The notes beneath the pieces are model-generated. The model was not told where the DNA came from, made no database searches, and was given only the letters and a program-made list of their open reading frames with translations. From an uncultured Ruminococcus sp. (GTDB taxonomy: Bacteria; Bacillota; Clostridia; Oscillospirales; CAG-382), in contig CACZRJ010000255.1 of assembly GCA_902783535.1 (NCBI GenBank), positions 1-16,386 on the forward strand: 16,386 nt of DNA. Direction: 5' to 3'. Below are positions 1 to 6,932 of the stretch, piece after piece (position 1 is the stretch's first letter; each line of letters opens with the position of its first letter). Both the position numbers and the translations under genes were made by a program.

Positions 1-10
1 CGCCGGAAAA

Positions 11-18
11 GAAGGAGG
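11..18 (+). promoter_or_regulatory. Ribosome binding site of the VanY-like gene
   Basis: GAAGGAGG lies 9 bases before the ATG at 28. It is a near-perfect Shine-Dalgarno sequence and fixes that ATG as the start. The promoter must lie upstream of the window. Confidence 0.85.
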
Positions 19-27
19 AAACGGTTT

Positions 28-993
28 ATGCCGCAAGCACAGAAAAAACCGATTCGAACTGAATATATCGCGATGGCTCTGCTTTGCGTTCTGATCGCGG
101 TTTTTGTCGTGATCCTGATCATCGTCAGCAGCTACAAGAATTCTCATGGTGAGGAGAGCGCTCAGACGGTCAGCGAACAGACTTCATCGGAAGTCAGCGG
201 AGACGCGTCCCGGCCCGATCAGTCCGCGGAGCCTTCTTCCGAAAGCAGTCAGGAAACGGTCGGAACGGTGCAGATCGCCTCTTCCGGAAAAACAGAAGGG
301 ATCCTGGCCCTGACGCAGAAGCCTGCGGAGAACAGAGTCGCGGAAACGCCGAGCGATCTTGTGACCGTGTCAAAGTATTACAATAAGAAATTCGGTCTTT
401 CCGGAACTTCGCTGGAACTGAAAAAGGACGCCGTCGACGCGCTGAACGCCTTAACGGCCGCTTTCGCCGAGGCGAAAGGGCAGACGAACATCATGGCGGA
501 CAAATGCTATGTCCCTTATGAACTGCTGACGGACCGCGACACGCAGCTGGATCTGACGGCAGGCTATTCCGTCCTGCTCTCCATCTATCCGCGCGATCCG
601 GACGGCGATACGCTCGGAAGCGGCAAGTTCTCATGGCTCCCCGACAACTGCACGACTTACGGATACATTCTGAGATATCCGCCGGAAAAGAAGGATCTGA
701 CGGGCGTGGAAGGCTCTCAGCGGATCTACCGTTATGTCGGATATGCCCACGCTTCCTATATGGGGAAATATCACCTGTGCCTGGAAGAGTATCTGTCCCA
801 GATCAAGAACGCAACTCTGGAGCAGCCGATCGAATTCACTTATACCAACAGTTCCGGGGAAGAGAAGGAATGCGCCGTTTACTACTGTGCCGCATCCTCT
901 GAGGACACGAGCAGGGTGAAAGTTCCCGAAGGGGCGAACTATTCCATCTCCGGAAACGGGACCGACGGATTCGTCGTCACGATCTACAAGTAA
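28..993 (+). CDS. Membrane-anchored VanY/M15B carboxypeptidase-like protein, apparently lacking zinc ligands
   Basis: The 321-residue protein has a basic N-terminus, one membrane segment (about 14-34), a Ser/Glu-rich linker (about 38-95) and an extracellular domain to the end. The domain resembles D-alanyl-D-alanine carboxypeptidases of the VanY/M15B family: WLPDNCTTYGYILRYP at 203-218, RYVG at 235-238 and LEEYL at 252-256 match the conserved WL..NA..YGFILRYP, H(F)RYVG and LEEYL stretches. In active enzymes the first zinc motif is SxHxxGxAxD. Here the matching stretch around 174-184 has Leu176 for His and Leu183 for Asp. The second motif, ExxH before RYVG, reads SQRI (230-233), so the catalytic Glu and the His are also gone. 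The protein probably cannot bind zinc and may instead bind peptidoglycan or act as a structural or regulatory protein. The family match is read by eye; loss of activity is inference. An intrinsic terminator follows, so it is separate from the ABC operon. Confidence 0.75.
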   Translation: MPQAQKKPIRTEYIAMALLCVLIAVFVVILIIVSSYKNSHGEESAQTVSEQTSSEVSGDASRPDQSAEPSSESSQETVGTVQIASSGKTEGILALTQKPAENRVAETPSDLVTVSKYYNKKFGLSGTSLELKKDAVDALNALTAAFAEAKGQTNIMADKCYVPYELLTDRDTQLDLTAGYSVLLSIYPRDPDGDTLGSGKFSWLPDNCTTYGYILRYPPEKKDLTGVEGSQRIYRYVGYAHASYMGKYHLCLEEYLSQIKNATLEQPIEFTYTNSSGEEKECAVYYCAASSEDTSRVKVPEGANYSISGNGTDGFVVTIYK

Positions 994-1016
994 GAATTGA
1001 GACAACCAAATAAGAG

Positions 1017-1043
1017 CGATCCGGCAACGCCGGATCGTTTTTT
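1017..1043 (+). terminator. Strong intrinsic terminator after the VanY-like gene
   Basis: A perfect 9-bp stem (CGATCCGGC, 1017-1025, with GCCGGATCG, 1029-1037) closes a 3-base AAC loop and is followed directly by six T (1038-1043). It lies 24 bases after the stop codon and should end transcription of the upstream gene. Confidence 0.93.
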
Positions 1044-1383
1044 CTCAAAAACATGGAATACTGTGTAATGAACATATGTTTTGTATATAAAATTACGATG
1101 CCAAAATTTAATGGAAAAAATTGTGCAGTTTGACATGCATTTTTGACGGTTTTTCGCTCTGCGTTCCTCGAGTTCGCTCATGAATTCATCGGTATGTCTT
1201 TTTTATTCATTTTATACTGTGAATATGATGTTTTTAGAATCATTTATGATTGCTTATAATGCACTTAAATAAAGCGTTCTCTTTAGTTTTCTCTTTTCTC
1301 TTTTGAGTTATTAATCATTCGAAAAAAATAAATAAAAAAGGTATGTGTATTTTGCTTTCTGATCCTGAAGAAAGAACGATGCT

Positions 1384-1398
1384 TGAAAGATGCTTTCA
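1384..1398. promoter_or_regulatory. Perfect inverted repeat, possible operator
   Basis: TGAAAG (1384-1389), spacer ATG, CTTTCA (1393-1398): a perfect 6-bp dyad centred at 1391, roughly 90 bases before the expected transcription start. The half-sites equal those of LacI/CcpA-type cre sites (TGAAAGCGCTTTCA), but the centre is ATG instead of CG, so it is one base longer than a cre site. It could be an operator for a local sugar regulator or a chance dyad. No regulator gene is in the window. Confidence 0.3.
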
Positions 1399-1424
1399 GA
1401 CCTGTCCGCGTATGCCTTTTTGCG

Positions 1425-1476
1425 TATATATTATATTATATAGAAACTTGACAACTTTTCCGCTTGCGTGTTATAT
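1425..1476 (+). promoter_or_regulatory. Sigma-A promoter of the seven-gene ABC operon, with UP-like tract
   Basis: A perfect -35 box TTGACA (1448-1453) is followed after 17 bases by TTATAT (1471-1476); the one-base-shifted TATATT with an 18-base spacer also fits. An almost pure A/T tract (1425-1442) ends just upstream of the -35 box, where an UP element would sit. Transcription would start near 1483 and give a leader of about 60 bases. This is the only good promoter before the operon. Confidence 0.75.
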
Positions 1477-1530
1477 TATCGATGTTATTTTATGCCTTAA
1501 TGGGTGTAATTTGACAAACAGCATTTTCTC

Positions 1531-1536
1531 AGGAGG
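1531..1536 (+). promoter_or_regulatory. Ribosome binding site of the giant solute-binding protein
   Basis: AGGAGG ends 8 bases before the ATG at 1545, supporting that start. Confidence 0.85.
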
Positions 1537-1544
1537 GAAACAGC

Positions 1545-4500
1545 ATGACTGGAGGGAAAACCATTTTCCAGCGCGGCTTGGCGTTCAGTCTGTTTGTCGT
1601 TCTGTGTGCGGCAAGCATTCTCGGCGCCGCGTCAATGCAGTCTTCTGCGTTGGTAGAGTCGCGTTACAATTCAAAATCTCTGGTTAGAACTTCTCTTGAT
1701 GAAATCGAAAACGTTCTGACGTCCACGACTTACGATGAGTACAGGCAGATCAATGCGGGTGCTCAGAAGGCCAACGACGTCATCGAAATCGATTTTCTGA
1801 AAGACATCGATCCGGAGACGACCACAGCCACTTTCAATATCCTGACGTCCGGCGCTTCGAAAGAAGAACTGGCCCGTTTCGATATGCCCGAAAAGGGAAG
1901 TGAGAATACCAAATCGCGCGAATTCTTCATGCCGGAAGAGCCGAAGGACATTGTGTTCGTCGGCGTCGACGGCATGCTTTCTTTCCGCGTGAACGTGAAG
2001 GAAGCCGGATACTACAACATCTGGGTCTCCTATTTCACCGGAAACGTTCCCGTTTACGCAGTCAAGCGCGACGCGGACGGCAAAATCGTTCTCAAAAACG
2101 GGATCCCTGAAGCCGACTACGGAACCGTTTCCGGGGTCGGAAACTTCTCCGCGATCGAGAGATATGTTCTGATCGACGGCAAAGTTCCGTACAGGGAAGC
2201 GCGCTCGATCGAACTGAACAGGATCTGGTGCGACTATTTTGAGAACAAGTCGTACTTCTCCGACAGCGAAGACTATATGAAATTCGCGATCGATCACGCG
2301 AAAGACACGGATACCGAACGCCCCTTCCGCCGCGACGGCAACGGAAACGAGCTGAAACCCGAGAAGCGGCTGTTTTCCACCTGGACGAGCGAATTCCTTT
2401 CCGACTCCACCGGATATTTCACCGAACCGCTCGAGTTTTATCTGAGCGCCGGAGAACACATCGTTTCTCTGCAGGCGGTGCGCGAGACCGTCGCCATGGA
2501 CGGCATGCGTCTCTGCAACGCTTCCGCGGTCGAGACGCCTGATTACGATACCTATTACGCTTCTCACGGCGGAGACGCCGCCGTTTATCACGGAGACGCG
2601 GAAATCTACATTCAGGCCGAATATGCGAAGACCACTTCCGAACGGACCATCTATCAGCTGAACAACAGGTCTTCCGTCTATACGCAGCCCAGCGATCCCG
2701 CACTGATCCGTCTGAACGAGATCGGCGGCGACAAGTGGGAATATGTCGGACAGTGGATCGAATGGGAATGTGACATTCCGGAAAACGGCTTCTACTCCAT
2801 TATTCCCAGATGGATGCAGGCCTATTATTCCGGCATGTACGTTTCCAGAAGGATCTTCATCGACGGCGTGCTTCCGTTCAAGGAAGCCGGAACGCTCCGG
2901 TTCGACTACACGACGGACTGGAAGACGACGCCGCTGACCGACGGCAGCAGGGACTTCTTGTTCTATTTTGAAAAAGGCCGTCACACGATCCGCATGGAAG
3001 CTGTGCTCGGCGATATGTCCACCGTCCTGAACCGCGTGAACAACTCTCTGTCGAACATCAATGCCTACTACAGAAAGATCCTGATGATCACCGGCTCGGA
3101 TCCTGACGAGTACCGCGACTACAACTTCGTCCGTCTGATCCCTGACGTTCTGTCCGGGCTGAAGACGGAGGCCGCGAATCTGTACGAGGTTTCCGACCTT
3201 CTGACGAAGATGACCGGCCGGAAAGGCTCTCACTCCGCGACGCTCGACCGCGTTGCGAACGTTTGCGAGCGTATGGGCAAATACCCGACGACCATCGCAG
3301 GATATATGGCCACTCTGAAGTCCTACTCCTCCTCGCTCGGCAGCTGGCTGGCCGACACGCAGAACCAGCCGCTCGAGATCGACTACTTCTGCATCCAGTC
3401 CAAGGACAAGGCTGCGCCGAAGGCGGAACCGGGATTCTTCGCGAATCTCTGGGGCGGGATCCAGAAATTCTGGATGTCCTTCTTCTCCGACTATGACTCC
3501 CTCGGATCCAAGGAAGACGGCACACAGGTCTCCGATCCGAAATACGGTGTTGAAGTCTGGACGGTCACGTCCCGTGACCAGGCGCAGATCGTCCGCAACC
3601 TGGTCGACGACTCCTTCTCTCCGCAGTACGGCATTCCGATCACCGTCAAGCTGGTCGCCGGCGGAACTCTGCTCCCCGCGACGCTTGCCGGAACAGGCCC
3701 GGACGTCTACATGGGCGCCGGCGCCGGCGATGCCGTCAACTACGCGCTCCGCTCTGCTGTTCTCTCTCTGAATACAACGACAGGAAACACGAATGTCGGA
3801 TACAATTTCAACGATTTCTCCAAATGGGAAAACGACCCGCTGTACGGTCCGCTGATCAGGGAAAACAAGATCCCGAAGTTCGATGACGTCAAGACGCGTT
3901 TCGCGACGACGGCGATGCGTCCGATGACTCTTTACGGCGAAACCTACGGCCTGCCGGAGACCATGAGCTTCTCCATGCTGTTCTACCGCAAGGACATCTT
4001 CGCTGAACTCGGGCTCTCCGTTCCGGACACCTGGGAAGAATTCTACAATATTATATATACGCTTCAGGCGGAAGAACTGGAACTCGGATATCCGACCGGC
4101 ATCGCAGGGTCGACCATTCTGATGTATCAGCAGGGTGAGACCTACTACGATGAAGGAGATTACGACTACTACCTGAATCTGTTCCGTACATATTATAATG
4201 AGAAAGGATATGACAAGTCCTTCTCAAATGTGGACGACTACCTGAAGTCCATCCGCTACACGTATCAGGACGCGGACGGAAACGTTATCCCGACGACGGA
4301 CGGCATCACGATCAATCTGGACTCCGACGTCTCTCTCGCAGCATTCAAGAAAGTGTGCGAACTGTTCACGATGTACTCTTTCCCTGTGACCTACAATTTC
4401 GCGAACCGCTTCCGTTCCGGTGAAATGCCGATCACGGTCATCGATTACACCAGTTACAACACCCTGATCGTTTTCGCTCCGGAAATCAACGGTCTGTGGG

Positions 4501-5063
4501 AGTTCACGCCGCTGCCCGGCACGGTTTCCGAAGATCCCCAGACGGGAATGACCGTCATCAACAATACGACGGTCGGCGGCGTCTCCTGTTCGCTGCTGAT
4601 GCGTTCGGTCACTGAAGACAATGCGCTCGGCGCGTGGACCTACATGCAGTGGTGGATGTCTGCAGATGTCCAGACGGCATACGGCAACGAAATGATCGCC
4701 CTGCTCGGTCCTTCCGCGAAACAGGCGACTGCGAATACGGAAGCGCTGTCCGGCATGTCCTGGTCGAAAGACGAATACGACAACCTGTTCGCCCAGTTCA
4801 ATGCCGTGGAATGCACGCCGCAGTATCCAGGTTCATATATCGTTGACCGTTATACGAACTTCGCATTCCTCGACGTATACAACAAGGACGCGAACCCCGT
4901 CACGAAGATGCAGTCCTACATCGACGACATCAACAACGAGCTGACAAGAAAACGCGCGGAATTCAACTATCCCACCAGCGATACCATCCGCTCCATGGAG
5001 AGGGAACTGGAATCGCTTGGATACGATCTCAACACATTCGAGAAAAAGGAAGGAGGGAATTGA
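1545..5063 (+). CDS. Giant extracellular sugar-binding protein: tandem beta-sandwich modules plus family 1 solute-binding domain
   Basis: At 1172 residues it is more than twice the usual 400-550 of ABC sugar-binding proteins. A hydrophobic signal segment (about 11-30) is followed by a possible signal peptidase I site near residue 35. Cys21 is preceded by VVL, a poor lipobox. Residues about 130-330 and 350-500 look like two related carbohydrate-binding-module-like beta-sandwiches: both have a GYYNIWVSY/GFYSIIPRW-type strand and a later AGEHIVSLQAV/GRHTIRMEAV strand. Residues about 500-660 look helical. Residues about 665-1130 are a family 1 solute-binding domain, with VEVWTVTSRDQAQIVRNL, GPDVYMGAGAGDA, YGLPETMSFSMLFYRKDIF and PDTWEEFY as typical stretches. 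It is the first gene of the operon, 3 bases before the first permease, and should deliver a saccharide to one or both permease pairs. The ligand cannot be read from sequence. Confidence 0.9.
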   Translation: MTGGKTIFQRGLAFSLFVVLCAASILGAASMQSSALVESRYNSKSLVRTSLDEIENVLTSTTYDEYRQINAGAQKANDVIEIDFLKDIDPETTTATFNILTSGASKEELARFDMPEKGSENTKSREFFMPEEPKDIVFVGVDGMLSFRVNVKEAGYYNIWVSYFTGNVPVYAVKRDADGKIVLKNGIPEADYGTVSGVGNFSAIERYVLIDGKVPYREARSIELNRIWCDYFENKSYFSDSEDYMKFAIDHAKDTDTERPFRRDGNGNELKPEKRLFSTWTSEFLSDSTGYFTEPLEFYLSAGEHIVSLQAVRETVAMDGMRLCNASAVETPDYDTYYASHGGDAAVYHGDAEIYIQAEYAKTTSERTIYQLNNRSSVYTQPSDPALIRLNEIGGDKWEYVGQWIEWECDIPENGFYSIIPRWMQAYYSGMYVSRRIFIDGVLPFKEAGTLRFDYTTDWKTTPLTDGSRDFLFYFEKGRHTIRMEAVLGDMSTVLNRVNNSLSNINAYYRKILMITGSDPDEYRDYNFVRLIPDVLSGLKTEAANLYEVSDLLTKMTGRKGSHSATLDRVANVCERMGKYPTTIAGYMATLKSYSSSLGSWLADTQNQPLEIDYFCIQSKDKAAPKAEPGFFANLWGGIQKFWMSFFSDYDSLGSKEDGTQVSDPKYGVEVWTVTSRDQAQIVRNLVDDSFSPQYGIPITVKLVAGGTLLPATLAGTGPDVYMGAGAGDAVNYALRSAVLSLNTTTGNTNVGYNFNDFSKWENDPLYGPLIRENKIPKFDDVKTRFATTAMRPMTLYGETYGLPETMSFSMLFYRKDIFAELGLSVPDTWEEFYNIIYTLQAEELELGYPTGIAGSTILMYQQGETYYDEGDYDYYLNLFRTYYNEKGYDKSFSNVDDYLKSIRYTYQDADGNVIPTTDGITINLDSDVSLAAFKKVCELFTMYSFPVTYNFANRFRSGEMPITVIDYTSYNTLIVFAPEINGLWEFTPLPGTVSEDPQTGMTVINNTTVGGVSCSLLMRSVTEDNALGAWTYMQWWMSADVQTAYGNEMIALLGPSAKQATANTEALSGMSWSKDEYDNLFAQFNAVECTPQYPGSYIVDRYTNFAFLDVYNKDANPVTKMQSYIDDINNELTRKRAEFNYPTSDTIRSMERELESLGYDLNTFEKKEGGN
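5051..5056 (+). promoter_or_regulatory. Ribosome binding site of the first permease, inside the end of the receptor gene
   Basis: AGGAGG lies within the last codons of the solute-binding protein and 10 bases before the ATG at 5067, a layout that favours coupled translation of receptor and permease. Confidence 0.8.
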
Positions 5064-5066
5064 CGA

Positions 5067-6002
5067 ATGGCAAAAGAGAAAGCCGTTATACGGTCGGATC
5101 TGACCAAGGCTCAGTGGACCTGGCTTGAAATGAAGAAGCACAAGGTCGCATATCTGATGATCGCTCCTTTCTTCATCCTGTTCACCATGTTCACGGTCAT
5201 ACCGGTCGTCCTCTCGCTCATCCTCAGTTTTACGAACTTTAACCTTCTGGAATGGCCGGACTTCGTTTTCATGGACAACTACATCAGGCTGTTCCTCGAC
5301 GATGACATTTTCATCACTGCGATCAAGAACACGCTGCTGTTCGCAGTCGTCACCGGCCCGGGTTCGTATCTGCTCTCCATGATGTTCGCGTGGTTCATCA
5401 ACGAACTCCGTCCGAAGATCCGGTCCATCGTCACGCTGCTGTTCTATGCGCCTTCCATTTCAGGAAACGTATATCTTATCTGGACGATCTTCTTCTCGTC
5501 GGACGAATACGGATTCGTGAATGCCTGGGGCATGAAGCTGAATCTGATTTCGTCCCCGGTCCTCTGGTTCCAGGATGATAAATACATTTTCGGACTGTGC
5601 TGCGCCGTCGCGCTGTGGACGTCTCTGGGAACATCCTTCCTGACGTTCATCGCCGGCTTCCAGTGCGTGGACATGTCTCTGTACGAGGCAGGCGCCGTGG
5701 ACGGCGTCAAGAACCGCTGGCAGGAACTCTACTACATCACTTTGCCCACGATGCGCCCGCAGATGATGCTCGGCGCGATCCTCGCCATCACAGGCGCGTT
5801 CGGTTTCGGGGGCATCATCAACCAACTCGTCGGTTTCCCGAGCCCGAACTACTGCGCGCATACGATTATGCATCACCTGGAAGACTACGGCGGCGCCCGG
5901 TTTGAAACGGGCTACGCTTCCGCGATCGCCACGCTGCTGTTCCTGATGATGATCGGAAGCAACACGCTGGTCAACAGAATCCTAAGAAAGCTGGGGACTT
6001 AA
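5067..6002 (+). CDS. ABC sugar importer permease, MalF/UgpA (LplB-like) type
   Basis: A 311-residue inner membrane permease with six predicted helices (about 28-53, 86-110, 118-140, 173-196, 233-252, 281-303). The cytoplasmic EAA loop, which docks on the ATPase, is EAGAVDG at 207-213 followed by the conserved LP of YITLPTMRP. Length and N-terminal half (helix 1 with IAPFFILF, then a short external loop and an NY..LF element) fit the short MalF/UgpA/LplB family. It begins 3 bases after the receptor stop and overlaps the next permease by one base. It should pair with that permease to form a channel. No ATP-binding subunit is encoded nearby. Confidence 0.95.
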   Translation: MAKEKAVIRSDLTKAQWTWLEMKKHKVAYLMIAPFFILFTMFTVIPVVLSLILSFTNFNLLEWPDFVFMDNYIRLFLDDDIFITAIKNTLLFAVVTGPGSYLLSMMFAWFINELRPKIRSIVTLLFYAPSISGNVYLIWTIFFSSDEYGFVNAWGMKLNLISSPVLWFQDDKYIFGLCCAVALWTSLGTSFLTFIAGFQCVDMSLYEAGAVDGVKNRWQELYYITLPTMRPQMMLGAILAITGAFGFGGIINQLVGFPSPNYCAHTIMHHLEDYGGARFETGYASAIATLLFLMMIGSNTLVNRILRKLGT

Positions 6003-6919
6003 TGATGTTTGACAAATTGAAAAACAAAATTAAGGACGCCTACAGGAAATACCAGACCAACCGCGTTCGCTTCAAGAGATCCGTCACAAGATCCGCCGGA
6101 GGAGACGTCGGCATTTACATCCTCCTCGGCATCGTCGCTGTCGTCATGGTGCTTCCGATGGTATATGCCATCTGCCAGTCCTTAAAACCGCTGGATGAAA
6201 TCTTCGTTTTCCCGCCCCAGTTCTTCGTCATCAACCCGACGTTCGACAACTTCCGCGATCTGTTCCGGACGATGGCCGATTCCTGGGTGCCTTTCTCCCG
6301 CTACCTGTTCACCACGATCTTCATCTCCGTCGTCGGCACGCTGGGCAACGTCGTCTGTTCGTCCTATGCCGCCTACGCGATCTCGAAGATCCGGTTCCCG
6401 GGCAGAAATTTCCTGTTCAAGATCGTTACCTATTCGCTGATGTTCAATGCGACGGTCACGTCGATCTCCAACTTCATCCTGATGTCCGCGCTGCATATGG
6501 TCGATACCTACTTCGCGATCATCGTTCCGGCCTTCTGCACTTCCTTCGGCCTCTACCTGATGAAGCAGTTCATGGAAACGAACGTCAACGACTCCGTCCT
6601 CGAGAGCGCACGCCTTGAAGGCGCGTCCGAGAACAAGATCCTCTGGGTCATCGCGATGCCGATGGTCAAGCCCGCATGGGCGACCCTGATCCTGTTCGCG
6701 TTCAAAGATCTGTGGAATACCGGCGCGAACCTGTACATCTACAGCGAGCAGCTGAAGACCATGAACTACGCGATCAGCCAGCTGGTCACGGCAGGTATCG
6801 CACGTTCCGGCGTTTCCGCGGCGGCGACCGTCGTCATGATGCTCGTTCCGATCGTTGTCTTCATTATTTCGCAGAACAGCGTCATCCAGACGATGTCCTC
6901 TGCCGGCATGAAGGATTAA
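6002..6919 (+). CDS. ABC sugar importer permease, MalG/UgpE type
   Basis: A 305-residue permease with a basic N-terminus, a first helix at about 38-58 and six helices in all. The stretch SLKPLDEIFVFPPQFF after helix 1 and the EAA loop (ESARLEGASENKILWVIAMP, from 201) are typical of the MalG/UgpE/YtcP family. The loop reads ESA rather than EAA, a mild deviation. The start overlaps the stop of the preceding gene as TAATG, and only a weak Shine-Dalgarno is visible, so translation probably depends on re-initiation. A second ATG follows directly at 6005. It is the expected partner of the 5067-6002 permease. Confidence 0.94.
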   Translation: MMFDKLKNKIKDAYRKYQTNRVRFKRSVTRSAGGDVGIYILLGIVAVVMVLPMVYAICQSLKPLDEIFVFPPQFFVINPTFDNFRDLFRTMADSWVPFSRYLFTTIFISVVGTLGNVVCSSYAAYAISKIRFPGRNFLFKIVTYSLMFNATVTSISNFILMSALHMVDTYFAIIVPAFCTSFGLYLMKQFMETNVNDSVLESARLEGASENKILWVIAMPMVKPAWATLILFAFKDLWNTGANLYIYSEQLKTMNYAISQLVTAGIARSGVSAAATVVMMLVPIVVFIISQNSVIQTMSSAGMKD

Positions 6920-6932
6920 GGAGGGTGCTGAT

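Larger units (their letters stand above)
1044..1544 (+). other. AT-rich non-coding region upstream of the ABC operon
   Basis: About 500 bases without a credible gene. It is clearly richer in A and T than the flanking genes and holds runs such as the TTTTCTC-type pyrimidine tract near 1278-1304. The last 170 bases carry an inverted repeat (1384-1398), an AT-only-like tract (1425-1442), the promoter (1448-1476) and the leader with the ribosome binding site. A TATAAT at 1255-1260 has no good -35 partner. The rest, 1044-1380, shows nothing I can assign. Confidence 0.7.

Noticed and set aside
1130..1135. TTGACA in the intergenic region
   Set aside because: No -10-like hexamer 16-18 bases downstream.
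1511..1516. TTGACA close to the receptor start codon
   Set aside because: No -10 box at the right distance; the positions fall in the ribosome binding site region.
1343..1687. A 114-codon open frame starting in the intergenic region and running into the receptor gene
   Set aside because: It spans the promoter and the ribosome binding site of the receptor, has no ribosome binding site of its own, and its second half is an out-of-frame reading of the receptor signal peptide region.
1671..3233. A 520-codon open frame on the - strand opposite the giant receptor
   Set aside because: Shadow of the real gene: biased composition, no ribosome binding site and no recognisable motifs.
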